DNA of 64,000 nt, from the NCBI GenBank assembly GCA_014529385.2, contig CM043960.1, positions 72,677,910 through 72,741,909 of the forward strand, written 5' to 3'. A program made the position numbers and the translations under genes. Source of the stretch: Adiantum capillus-veneris (taxonomy: Eukaryota; Streptophyta; Polypodiopsida; Polypodiales; Pteridaceae). Of this stretch, positions 24,127 through 36,020 are shown piece after piece. Positions within the stretch are counted from its first letter, which is position 1, and each line of letters opens with the position of its first letter. The notes beneath the pieces are model-generated. The model had not been told where the DNA came from, did no database searches, and saw only the letters and a list, made by a program, of their open reading frames with translations.

Positions 24127-25560
24127 TTGAGTCACTACCATGGCAAGTGTTTCTTTCCCCACGTTCAGTGGAAAGAAGGGAGAAGATCTCACCACCGACT
24201 TTTGGATGATTTTGACATTGCTTGTGTCGTCTCCAACAAAGATGATGACGCTTCACGACTTCGAATTTTTCCTCTACTGATGAAAGTAGAGGCCAAGTCC
24301 TGGTATAATGCATTGCCCCAGGCTACCAAGAATGCATGGGATGTGTTAAGGGCTGCTTTTGTAAAGAGGTTTGGTGGAGGCACAACTTCGAAGAAGCTAT
24401 GGCAACTACTGACGGAATTGAAGCAGGGAGGTTTGCTAGAGTATGCCACCTACGAGTCCAACTTTGTGGACTTATGGGAGAGATGGGTTGCCTCACTGGA
24501 GGAAGGCGATGGAGCGCCTAATTTCCTAAAGAAGGACTGTTTCATTGCCGGTCTATGGTCGCAGCTTAGAGAAAAGGTGAAGGGAAGGTTTCCTGCAACA
24601 TATGAGTTGGCAGTCGAAGTAGCCCGCCTTAAAGACAAGAAGCTACACACGCAAGCAAGAGTAAACGAGTTAGAGGAAAGAAGCTCGACCCGACCAACCA
24701 CAGTGACTGCAACAGCCAGTCATAGAGCCCAACTGCAGGAGGCATTAGAAGAGCAGCAAGATCTGCTGAGTCGCATTACCACCCAACTAGAGAGTTTATC
24801 CGTGCATCTGGTGCAGCAATGGCATGCACCTGTCAGGAATCCAGAACAAGGAAGAGGACAACGAAGGCAGAACCAAGAGTACCACTGCTACAATTGCAGG
24901 GAAGACGGCCATGGTATGTACTACTGCCCACATCCAAGGAGGCAGAATTTCAATAGAGGGGGGAGACAAAATCACATCTCTCCGCCAAGAGCAAGACCAC
25001 CACCACCTAGGCAACCAGGGCGGATCCCACCGGTCCAAATCCTTCGACCACCCGTACAACAACAACCACCACCCAAACCTTTCATTCCACCACTACCCCC
25101 ACCACTTGTTGTGAACCAAGCGGTGAGTGTTATTAGCTTGGAAGCTAAAGGGAAGGCAAAAGTAGAAGAACCAGTTCGAGAGAAGCACAAAGGGAAAGCG
25201 AAGGTAGAAGAAGTGGATGCTATGGGAGTGAAGCGTGCCAGGCACGAGGAAGCCTCTCAAAGAGAAGAGAAGATGAAAGGGAAGGCCGAGTCTAGCAAGC
25301 AAGCAGCTAAATCACGACGGAAGATAGACATCGTGGACTTCTCACTAGGTGAGTATGCAAAAACCTATGACTTAGTTCAGGATGTGGTAATGCAGGGCCC
25401 GAAGATAACTTGGCCCCAATTACTCCACCTTGCACCAAGAATGAAGAGGCAATGGACAAAAATTGTAAGTACCAGGAAATCAAGGCCCAGGATAGCTGGG
25501 GCTATCTCTGGAAGGGATCTCAATGACATCCTACCAACCATGGATGCCCACATCAAGGGG
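24127..25560 (+). pseudogene. gag of Gypsy C
   Basis: A retrotransposon-gag domain (AKSWYNALPQATKNAWDVL, then FVKRFGG) is followed by a coiled-coil-like Glu/Gln-rich stretch, a zinc knuckle CYNCREDGHGMYYC near 24890, a Pro-rich segment and a Lys/Glu-rich linker. A helical AEYAKTYDL-like segment precedes the protease. It would form the particle and bind RNA. Fossil. Confidence 0.82.
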
Positions 25561-28500
25561 CAACGAATCTCAAACGTCTACATAGATGTTGGCGCGCAAA
25601 TATGCGTCATGAGTGAAAAGATGATGCACCATCTACGTCTAGAGGTAAGTAGGCCGGCACCCTGCCGAGCCAAAATGGCAAACGATGTCACACAAAGGGG
25701 AGGGCTACCCCATCATTCTTGGGAGGCCTTGGCTTATGGCTATGGAGGCTAAACAAGACTGGAGCACCGGAATGATTCAGATGAAGGACGCTAAAGGGAA
25801 GTCCATATTCTATGACATGAGGACTAGGAAGCAACACAACATGATCTTGGAGGCTTCAGAAGATGAGTCCACCAGTCACTATTCGTCTACCTTAGGAGAA
25901 GAAACAACCAGCACCGAAGGAAGTGACAATAGCATCGAAGTGATGGGGGTCATTCTTAAAGACCCGAAAAGATTGACACAATATGAAACACCCCCGACAA
26001 ACCAAGAGGAATCATCAAGTACGCAGTCCTTGGAGGATGCAGGTAAATTACCGAAAATGCTCTCAAATGAGTTAACCGATGAAGAAAGGAAGGAATATGT
26101 CTCCATGCTAGGTAACTTCACTACTTTGTTCATCGATGGCTATGATAAGATCACAGGAATTACAGTAGTGCAACACCACATAAAACTCAAGGAAGGCAGT
26201 AAACCTGTAGTGTAGAAGCTTAGAAGACTTGGAGTAATCCAACAAGAGGCACTACTTAAAGAAGTGAGAAGTTTGCTACAAGCAGGTTTCATCTACCCGG
26301 TCGAAGACTCAGAATGGGTCTCCCCAGTAGTAGTCACACCAAAAAAAATGGTAAGTGGAGAGTCTGTGTGGACTATAAACCTCTCAATGCAGTCACGAAG
26401 AGGGATCACTTTCCCCTCCCATTCCAGGATGAAATTCTCAATGAAGTGGCGGGTCACGAACGATACATAGTGTGCGATGGCTACTCAGGATACTTCCAGA
26501 TTAGCATTGCGGAAGATGATCAGAAGAAGAAAACCTTCATCACACCTTGGGGATGCTTTGCTTACAAGGTGATGCCTTTTGGCCTCACTAACGCCCTGGC
26601 CACATTTCAATGCTATGTGACCTATGTTTTCCAACCCTACTTTGGAACATCAATACGGGTTTTCATAGATGATTTGTGCATCTATAGTTCACGAGCCCTT
26701 CATTTAAGCAAAGTTTATGATGGCTTAACGAGGCTGCAAACCTTGGGTGGCCAGCTCAACGTGGATAAGTGTCACATTGGTGAAAGCAAATTCACTCTCC
26801 TTGGCCATGTAATTTCAGCAAAAGGGATTGAGGCTGACCCTAGCAAGATTCAAGCCCTGGTATCTTTGTCATCACCCACCACTGCTAAGCAGTTGGTTTC
26901 TTTTCTTTAGAAGGTAAGATACTTAAGCAGGTTCATTCACCTACTATCTCAAGTGGTCCTTTCCCTACAACAACTCACCTAGAGGGATGTCTTCTCATGG
27001 AGTGAAGAGAATGAGTAGCAATTTACTGAGGTAAAGCAAATACTAGCTAAGCTTCCCACCATTTCACCTCCTAAGTGGGACGAGCCATTTTGTGTGAACC
27101 CTAGTGTGGGAAGTGATACACTCGAAGCCGTGCTAATGCAAAAGGACCCCCAAACTTCTTTCATGCGTCCTATTTACTTCTCTAGTAGTGTCATGACCCC
27201 GTCAGAAAAGGGATTTACCAAAGTAGAACATATGGTTCTGGCACTAATGTTTGCTACCACAAAGTTCCGCTCCTATCTCCTGCTTAGACCCTTTGTAATC
27301 CTAACAGTGGAGGAGGTTTTCCCATATGTAATGCGACACATGGATGTCTCATCTAGGATCTCTAAGTGGTTAATTAGATTACAAGAGTTTGACTACACCA
27401 TGCAAGTAGAAAACTCCACCAGGGCAAGTTTAGCGGGAATTCTCACTCATCGCGACTATGAGAAGAAGCTGAAGGTCAACACGGAAGATAAGGAAGAAAC
27501 ACCAATGGTAGAGACTCCTAGGCTAGAAAGAGCTCACTCTCTTTTCTTTGACGGATTATACAAGAGAACAATGGACCAGTCTGCAGCTGGCATAGTCATT
27601 TTCAATGAGCAACAAGAAAGAGTATTCTCCATCGGGCAATTATTACACTCCCACTCCAACAATGAAGCAGAATATGCAGCCCTAATTCTTGGGTTGGAAC
27701 AATGTATTTCACAAGGAATTCAACGCCTAAATGTGTTTGGTGATGCTTTGCTTTTGATAAGGAAGATTAATGGCACTTGGGTTTGTAAGAATCAGGTTTT
27801 ACTTGGTCAACTACGCCAAGTTAAGGATCTTCTAAGGAAGTTTGAAGCAGTGAGACTATTTCATGTCCCCAAAGTAAAAAATCAGGAGGCAGATGCTCTA
27901 GCCAAAGAAAGAATACAAGACGTTCCCGTAGGAGCAATCAAACTGAAGCTACCCCCTCTTTCAAGGTAGTGATGCTATGCATGATATCGTCAGCTTTCTA
28001 GATACAGGAGAATGTGTGAAAGGATACACCAAAGGCCAGAAGCAGTGGCTGGTAAGGAAGGCTACCAGATACCGCCTTGTAAACGGCCACTTGTATTGTA
28101 AGGGCAAGAATCAGATTCTTAGGCGAGTGCCAACCTCCAGTGAGATCACATAGGTAATTTCAAGTTGCCATGATGGCGTCTGCGGCGGTCATTTTGCTCT
28201 AGATATCACCAATAGGAAGATTCTACAAGCAGGATACTCTTGGCCTAGCTTGAACAGGGATGTACACCATTGGTGTAAAACATGTAAGGCTTGTCAAGTG
28301 GCCAGTGATCGCACATTAACCTACGAGCCACAAACTCCTATCATCTCATATGGTCCATTTGAGAAATGGGGAATAGATGCAATCGGTCCTTTACCAAGGG
28401 CCCAATTAGGTAAACTGTACATCATAGTGGGTGTAGACTACATGACTCGATGGGCAGAAGCAACAATCACCACCCGCATTACAGCCCAAGAGGTAGCAAA

Positions 28501-29230
28501 GTTCATTTTTGAGCATATCTATTGCCGTTTTGGCACTCCTCTTGAGATAATATCAGATAGAGGATCAGGTTTCAGAGGCGATCTGGTGGGAGAACTGATG
28601 AAGAAGTTAGGCATCACGCGTCGACATTCCACACCATACTATCCACAATGCAATGGTCTGGTAGAGAAGGTAAGTGGAATGATTTGTAAAATCATCACAA
28701 AACAGGTGAACAATCACACAGGACACTGGGATAAACATCTCATGGCAGCTCTTTGGGCCTACCGAACGACGTTCCGAACATCACTAGGTTTCACCCCTTT
28801 CCATCTAGTTTATGGGAAGGAGGCAATTCTACCTATTGAGGTACAAATAGCCAGCTTACGAGTCTTGGCTATCCCGATACAGCGTCCAATTGTAAATCTC
28901 CAAAACCATATCTTGGATTTGGAGAGGCTCCAACTAGATAGGGAAGAAGCAATCAATCACTATGCAACACAGGCAGAACGATGCCGGCTCACTTTCAATC
29001 AAGGGCTGAAAGAAAAGGGACTCGAAAAAGGTATGTTAGTGCTGATATACAACAACAGATTCGACACCAGGAAGGACAAGAAATTTCAACCCATATGGGA
29101 AGGACCATTCATTGTTAAGAAATGCTATGACAACGACTGCTCTAAGCTGATAGAAGCAGATGGGAGAATTCACAAGACTAGGTTCAATGGATGGAGACTG
29201 AAAAGGTATGATCCAGAATTCATGCTAGAC
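25561..29230 (+). pseudogene. pol of Gypsy C: protease, RT, RNase H, second RNase H, integrase
   Basis: Protease about 25570-25750 (IDVGAQICVMSE, with a variant of the usual DTGA box, and ILGRPWLM). RT about 26260-26910 (KWRVCVDYKPLNAVTKRDH, MPFGLTNALATF, VFIDDLCIYSS). RNase H about 27030-27460. A second, archaeal-type RNase H about 27530-27920 (LFFDGLYKR, NNEAEYAALILGLE, VPKVKNQEADALAKE). Integrase about 28150-29230 (HWCKTCKACQ zinc-binding part, WGIDAIGPLP, DRGSGF, PYYPQCNGLVE). The dual RNase H defines the Tat lineage. Broken in several places. Confidence 0.87.
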
Positions 29231-29323
29231 ATTCCAAAAGAGGGAGAACCCTTTAACTCCACAACTAAAGATGCAGAGGAAGGGCTAGAAGCATGAATGT
29301 TTCTAGCCAGATGGCAGGGCTAA

Positions 29324-29574
29324 TGATAACCGGCTTTCGAAACCGTGCCCGTGAGAACCACACCCTAAGGAAGGAAAGGGTTGTTACCAAAAAGGAGAAA
29401 AAAAAAGAGCCCTTTACCATTCACCATACCCCCCCCAAGGTTAACCACCAGTGGGGTGCCGCCAGTTTGGCCACACCCCTCCATTATCACCAAAGAATGA
29501 TCCCTCTCTCTCTTACTACCCGGCTCCGCTAATATTCTCTCTCTCCTACTCTACCGCTGCATCATCCGGCCCGG
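29324..29574 (+). repeat. First segment of the 3' LTR of Gypsy C
   Basis: About 250 bp colinear with 20336-20590 of the 5' LTR, ending abruptly at CATCCGGCCCGG where transposon M begins. In the 5' LTR the same point reads CATCCGGTCCGGTAGGTGCC without interruption. Confidence 0.9.
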
Positions 29575-29645
29575 GGACGCGATTTCTGGGCGATCAGTTT
29601 CTGGCGAACACTTTTTAAGAATCGGGCGAGCGGATTCTCAAAAGA
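29575..29645 (+). repeat. Left terminal inverted repeat of M
   Basis: Contains ATTTCTGGGCGATCAGTTTC followed by GGCGAACACTTTTTAAGAAT and CGGGCGAGCGGATTCT. It pairs with the reverse complement of 45632-45703 with about 12 mismatches over 64 bp. Confidence 0.87.
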
Positions 29646-29658
29646 AGGGACAATCTAC

Positions 29659-29660
<2 letters not shown>

Positions 29661-29709
<49 letters not shown>
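29661..29709. repeat. Subterminal (CT)n tract of M
   Basis: CT repeat just inside the left inverted repeat. The right end has a counterpart at 45567-45610 (CT and GAGATA repeats). 29710-29898 between it and the methyltransferase stop holds no gene and is probably that gene's 3' untranslated region. Confidence 0.9.
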
Positions 29710-29713
<4 letters not shown>

Positions 29714-29898
29714 TAAAATTTGATTGTCATTTCACGACCAACTTATATTCAAACAAAAAACACCGGCGAATCATTCAATACACTATTAATAAGAGAAATA
29801 GAAGTTCCTTACACACAATTAGGGTCTATTTCATCTAGCAAACCCCAAATCTATGAGTTCCATTGCATCCAAAGTAAATACATATGGGGGGTGATACA

Positions 29899-32800
29899 TC
29901 ATGGGTGACGTGGAGGAAAGAAGGGCGGTGGGGGGCCATATCCTCTGGGAGGAAACAAAGGTCGTGCCAATGGGGGCAGTGCACCAAATGGTGGGGGAAC
30001 TACTCCAAATGGCAAAGGGTATGAACTATATGTGGGGGGGGGTGCATGTAGTGAAAGAGGCAATGGATCAACCCCGGGCGGGGCCTCAGATGTGGAGGCA
30101 ATGAATGCACTGGGAGATGGTCCAGTTGCACGCCATGCCAAAAATGGGGCTGTGAAAGTGGGATATGGTGCTGCTACTGCCCCGCCCTGACTGCTGAGTG
30201 GTGTCGGGAACGGTGGGTCAAGCGGATGAAGCTGCTCGGACACCTGCTGCGGTTGCTCAGTTACCTGAGCTCTGACACTCCTATGAAACATCAATGTCGA
30301 GCCTAAATCGGAAGGTAGGCGCTGAGCTGGCTCCAAACAAGCACTGAAAACTGCCCAATCCTTCTCACAACTGATGCAATGTCTACGTAGTAGTAAACAT
30401 TGTGCTGCCAATGTCCCAACTCCTGCAAAACAATCCAACACAGCATCTCCCATGTCTGTGAAGGTACCTAGTAGCCATCTACATTAAAAAAAGTTACCTT
30501 TAGATTTATTATACCTATAATTTTATAGGAACAATAAAAACAGCTAACAAAAAAATTCTACCACCTGGCAAACGCTGGACTCCTCTCAACACCTCTAGGA
30601 TAAGGCCGGCCCATACGATCAAGCGTCCACTGTGTGGAATCTGATCCTGGTAGCTTCTCCCACAACATGTTGTCATCTGCAGAGAAGCCACGTACATTTA
30701 CTGCAATCTCTCCATCCGCTCGATCGTACCTTAGAAGCCGACACCCACCAGTTCTAGGGGGTGAAAAAATGGCTAGCAACAAAGTACCAACCTGCGGTCG
30801 GGGAGCAAGTAAAACATTATTTTTTGACCCACGAACATCGAAGTTACTATTCATTATCAAAACAAAAAAACAACATACCCCCTCTAAATAGTCCTGAACA
30901 GTCGTACAACTAGCCTCCGGTAGTCGTAAGTACAATATCCTCAACAGCTGGAAACCATCTCCCTCTGCCTTCGAAGTGACGATGGAAAGATGTTCTGCAC
31001 GACATGTCGCCACAATCATGCCATCCCCCAAAAGAAACTCGGATGCCAGAAGGAATGCAGCATCCACAAGGTCACTATCCCATTGGTTCCATAAAGGAAC
31101 CCCACCCGTGCTAGCTGCATGTGGCCTAGTGTGTAAGGGAAAGGCCATGTACACCAAACGTACGCCACCCAATCTCAAGCTGGGGTTCATCTGCCCTGTT
31201 CCTGATAGAGAGCCCAAGAATCTACGTAGTGACTGCATAGAACTGCATGCAGTTTTTGTTAGCACTATAAGTGTGCACATAACTATGATTGTAAATAAGC
31301 GTGGCTTACCTGTCATTGCACAACACATTTGGAATAGCTTTTGCCAACTCTTTGGCACTAGCATGCACTGCAAGGTGGCGTGGCTCTACATGCATATCTG
31401 TATGTAGCAACATAAGATCAAATATATCTTTCAAGCAATGCTAAAGAGAACAACACAACATTAAGCATTTTCACGTACCTGGATGGTTATCTCCCACAAC
31501 TCTGGCCATGTCTGATAGGTCCTCTGTAGCCCTACCATGCAATGGTGAACATGGAGGGGACTCGTGGATGCCCCCCACTGGTTTGGGAGTGAAGGATAGT
31601 GTCGGTACACTGTGACTCATAGCACCAAGGCTATGAGCACTATCGCTGACTTCTACAGAATACTCCGCAACCACATGCTCGCTCTCACTGTCGCTCAAAA
31701 CTACAGCCCTCTTCTTTCTCTTCCCACGTTGCTTGTCAGCTTGTTATGCTTGCGAGTATTTCCTTGAGGTCTATTTCTTCCTCTCTGGTTTCTTTGATGT
31801 GTTTGGAGATAGAGCATCCTCTATCACAACCGCTTTCTTCCATGACGCACTATACTCCGCTATTAATTAAAAGAAGAAGAGTTATTGAGCCCATATTCTA
31901 TTGCTTCATGGCAAAGGTAAAAACTACATAGAGGCATACCTATGTATAGCTCTTCCTCTTTGGGTGGGTACTCCTTGTCCGGGTAGTCCAGCCACCAAGG
32001 ACACTTGAGCCACGCTCCCTTTGGCCGCAAGTCATCTATCCACTCGTCAAGATATAAGCCTGTCTCCTCTCTCTCTGACCTGCACCATGCATCACTGGGG
32101 TGCTCGGGAATGGGAAAGACAAGAGCATCTCTCCACCATCTACAAGACAAACCACAATGTTTTCATTTGCATAGAACAAGATTAGTGTATCCTACTACAT
32201 TCTTAATTTGTCAATTAAAGATGTCGAACCTATACAACAAGCGTCGTGCCGTACAAGCAAAATGGGGTTGCTCTTCGGGTTCATGTGTGGATTTGATCCG
32301 AGCACTCCACTTCTTGAAGGCCTTCTCAAAGTGCTTGCGTCTGTATGTCAATAATGTGTGGGCAAGCGTGCAACCATGCCTACCTTCAGCCTTCTCATGT
32401 TGGATAGCAACATCATGATTCTCGGCCTCCATTTTCTCGACCATCTCAATCACTCTCCTGCAGCAGCAAATAATAAGTCACAAGTTACATAACAAATTGC
32501 TAGCTGGTGCAAATGTTCACTAAATCTAACCTTTCCAATTGCCACTAGTACACGTGATATCGAAGCCACTGGATCCAGGTCTTCTCCGTCAAACCGATGC
32601 CCTTCTCCTTCAAGGATGCATCACCGCCTTGGAGCAAATCAAGCAATCGGCACTTCCTATCAAAGGAAAAGCGAGACTTATTTTTTATTGCTACATAATA
32701 AAAAGAGAAATATATCCAATGATTTAAACGACTATTACTTACTCTGTTGGGCTAATGCGTGCACGCGCTACCTCTACCACTCTCGAGGGTGTCATTTTCG

Positions 32801-34088
32801 TGGTCTTCTCGCCCCAACCTGTAAATGAAATACATTTTTGGAAAAAATCGATGCTATTCTCGGGATTTGCAATGGTGGCTATCTCAAGCCCTTTGCGCGT
32901 AAAGTATTGCTCCATTTGAGAAAGCGCTAAATTGATGCTTTCCTCCTATGCGTCAGGTGCCAACTCGTAGTCAAAACTCCCTTTTGATGGCAGCCCTTTC
33001 GTTTTACTACTAAACATATGATCGAACTCTTCCTATTATTTTCAAAAGAGTCAATCAAAATACACATAATAAGATTTCGTAATCAAAACGTATTCTCATA
33101 TACAATTGGTTTGAAGCATACCTTCCAAAGTAGTTGCGCAAGGACAGCCATTGGCAATTTTAGCCACAGACTTATTTGGACCTCTAAAACTCAAAGCCCT
33201 TTTTGTTGCCAAACGCGCTCTTTCAGGGAATTTTTGCAGAAGTGATGTAGGGTCCGCCAACCCTAGCTTTCTCATCATGAAAATATCATGAGCAGTTGTG
33301 TGAGGCACTAAAACCCTCGTGGCCCTGTTTAACAATCGATTGTAATTTATATAGTTTACAAATAAGATGCATTTACATTAGCAAAAAAACAAAGGGCTCA
33401 CCTATTGATCATACCCAAAACCAATAGAAACTCCGCTGCCTCATGTGGCTGAAAGTCAACTAGAACGCACTCCACCTTTGACGCTTTCTCAATTGGAATG
33501 TCATTCTCGTTCATCCACCGCATCCATGCCTCCAATCGGTGATTACCATCCCAAACCACAAAGTACCTCTCGACCATGTGACTAAGCTCAGGGATTTGGC
33601 GAAGCTCTTCATTCAAATCATATGACATTGTAAGATCCCTCACAGCGTGACCACGACGAGTAAATTGTTTGTGATCCTCCCAGGAATTCGTTCACTAACA
33701 ATAAATCTGGCCATCGTTGGTTGGTAGCTTTTGTTTACAATAGAGAGTTGCAAATCGGCCACATGGTCATCATGCGTGCGGATGGCGGGGTTTGAGAGGA
33801 GTCGACAAAGAGGCAATTGTGGAAGTTTCCCATCGTATGGTACTCTGTGAGAATCCACCCAACCCAAAGAAATGTGTTTGTCGACAACATTTCCAAACAC
33901 TTCGTCTTTGACATTCTCAACAGCGGTACCTGTTTCCACACGATGACTGTGGGTCCGGCGCTTGATTGTGATGTTCCAGCCACTCCAGTTACAATGGATA
34001 CAATACGATCCAAAGAACTCAATGCCTGAGATTGTTGGGTATCCTGTGTGCCTAACGGAGGCACTTCTTGTGAGGTAGTAACATCCAC
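29899..34088 (-). pseudogene. ParB-like domain fused to beta-class N6/N4 DNA methyltransferase, 11 exons, decayed
   Basis: Eleven exons joined by GT-AG introns with matching phases: 34088-33402, 33324-33122, 33028-32743, 32656-32531, 32457-32230, 32139-31940, 31859-31479, 31397-31310, 31242-30879, 30791-30565, 30478-29899. Exon 1 carries a ParB/Srx-like domain (DHVADLQLSIVNKSYQP, later VVWDGNHRLEAWMRW). Exon 7 has a basic NLS-like KQRGKRKKR. Exon 9 holds the motif IV region (VRLVYMAFPLHTR, then WDSDLVDAAFLLASEFL and GDGMIVATC), and exon 11 motif X/I (GDAVLDCFAGVGTLAAQ). Motif IV before motif I is the beta-class order of the N6_N4 methylase family, which methylates adenine N6 or cytosine N4. 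Where DPPY is expected it reads AFPL. Damage: two frame changes in exon 1 (near 33690 and 33930), and in-frame stops at 32946-32948, 32545-32547, 31771-31773 and 31744-31746. The C-terminus is a Pro-rich tail. Confidence 0.8.
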
Positions 34089-34340
34089 CTAATCAATTGC
34101 ACAGTTATTTTATGTTTGGTTTCTTGTTCTCATGCTTGCGAGAAAGAAGGATAATTTATAAGAAATAGATATAGGATGATTTATGAGAATTTGTACGTTG
34201 GAAGTTTGAGATGTGAACTTGAGAGAGAGAGAGAGAGAGATTTGTGTAGCAAAAGAGAATAGAGAAGAAGAAAATGAAGAAGAGAAGGTCACTTTATAAA
34301 GCTTTTAATTTTTTTATTAATTTTAATTTTAATTTTTTTT
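34089..34340 (-). promoter_or_regulatory. Probable 5' region of the ParB-methyltransferase gene
   Basis: Upstream of ATG 34088, the minus strand has CAATTGATTAGGTGG, which could be a splice acceptor (GATTAG) after a non-coding first exon. Further up is a pyrimidine-rich stretch with a (CT)n run (34217-34240 in complement), a common plant transcription-start context. No clear TATA box was placed. Confidence 0.35.
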
Positions 34341-34365
34341 ATAATGACTATGTGTGTGAGAGAAA

Positions 34366-35000
34366 GAAGTATGTGTGTGTGTGTGTGTTGCCATGTCCGC
34401 GTGTGTGTGCGTGTGTACATGTGCGTTTGTGTGTACGTGCAACGTACGTGTGTACGTGTGTGCGTGTGCGTTTGTGTGTACGTGTGTGCATGTGTACGTG
34501 TGCGTTTGTGTGTACGTGCAGCATGTGTGTGTATGTGTATGTGCAGTGCGTGTGTGTGTACGTGCAGCGTGTGTGTGTGCGCGTGCACGTGCGTGTGTAC
34601 GTGTGCGTGTGTGTGCCCCCCCACACACACACACGCTGCACGCAGGTGCACGTGTGTGTGTGTGTGCCACACACACACACACACACACACGCTGCACTTA
34701 GGCACGTGTGTGTGGTGCACACACGCATGCCAGCGTGTGTGTGTGTACACACATGCACCCGTGTGTGTGTGTGTGTGCGTACACGTGCGTGTGTACGTGT
34801 GCGTGCGTGTGTGTGCACACACACACACACACACGCTGCACGCAAACCCACGTGTGTGTGTGCCACACACACACACACACTGCACTTAGGCACGCTGCAC
34901 TTAGGCGCGTGTGTGTGGTGCACACACACATGCCAGCGTGTGTGTGTGTGTGTACACACACATGCGCCCGTGTGTGTGTGTGTGCGTGTCCACGTGGCAA
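34366..35000. repeat. Alternating GT/AC block with tandem 200-bp units, inside M
   Basis: Almost entirely alternating purine-pyrimidine GTGTGT/CACACA with interspersed GTACGTGTGCGT. GT runs pass directly into AC runs, giving long near-palindromes. A unit containing CTTAGGC(A/G)CGTGTGTGTGG and CATGCCAGCGTGTGTG occurs near 34695 and again near 34895. Long frames on both strands are low-complexity artefacts. The block lies between the two divergent genes of M. Confidence 0.9.
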
Positions 35001-36015
35001 GGCACGTGGACACACTGGCGCAGGTGGCCGTTGCGTGTCCACGTGGACTACCACGTGTATCGTCGATTGGCGACGGTACACGTGGCAGTCCACATGGACA
35101 CGCATGCCACCGTGTCCACGTGGACTGTCGTGGGCCTGTGGGCGCCTCTGCCTCTGGCCACGCGTTGGCCAGAGGCAGAGGCACCCAAGGCCGCCCACGT
35201 GCCCACGGCCAGCGCGTTGGCCATGGGCGAGTATGCAGGCCATCCCCCTCCGCTCCTCCCCCTCCTCATCCTGCCCCCGCCTCCGCTCTTGCACCCACTT
35301 CCCCCCCCCCCCCCCCCCCGCCACCCACCCACCCAAGCTGCGGCCTCCGCCCGTGGGTGCCTCTGGCCACGTGTTGGCTAAAGGTAGAGGCGCCCACGGC
35401 CGCCCACGAGCCCACGGCCAGCGCGTTGGCCATGGGCAGGCACACGCTCCACACGGGAGCATGTGCCCGCCCATGGCCAACGCGCTGGCCATGGGCGAGT
35501 ATGCAGGCCATCCCGCTCCGCTCCTCCCCCCCCCCCCTCATCCCGCCCCCGCCTCCGCTCCTGCGCCCACTTCCCCCCCGCCCCCCCCAACCCAACCTGC
35601 GACTTCTACCCGCCCCCTCCTCATCCCGCCCCCACTTGCCCCCTCATCCCGCCCCCGCCTCCGCTCCTGCGCCCACTTGCCCCCCCCCCCCCCCCCCCCC
35701 CACACCGCCCCACCCAAATTTGCGGCCTTTGCCCGCCCTCGCCCCCGCCCCCGCCCCCGCCTCCGCCTCCGCTATCCCCTTGCCCCCCCCGCCCTCCCCC
35801 ACCCAAGCTGAGGCCTCCGCCCGCCGCCTCCGCCCCTTGGCACCTTGCCACGCCCGCTCCTGCGCCTCCTTGCCCGCCCTCCCCCCCCCCCGCCCAAAAA
35901 AAAACCTCCGCCCCACCCAACCTCCGCCTTTGTCCGTACTGGCGGCCCAACACGAAAAACCCGGCCGTCCATTGCCCTGGTCTCTCTCCCTCCACCCCCC
36001 TTGCATTAGTGCCTT
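35001..36015. repeat. GC-rich tandem repeat block of M
   Basis: First GTCCACGTGG-type repeats (35000-35130), then a unit of about 272 bp seen near 35213 and 35485 that includes TTGGCCATGGGCGAGTATGC followed by CGCTCCTCC, then CCGCCCCCGCCTCCG-rich sequence with many poly-C runs. Extreme C/G strand asymmetry. No gene. Confidence 0.85.
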
Positions 36016-36020
36016 GCTTT

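Noticed and set aside
29901-30104. Plus-strand frame with Gly-rich product at the left end of M
   Set aside because: Antisense to the Pro-rich tail of the methyltransferase exon 11.
32737-32850. A 15-bp intron within exon 3 of the ParB-methyltransferase gene (GTATTTCATTTACAG)
   Set aside because: Too short to be spliced and the frame is open straight through it.
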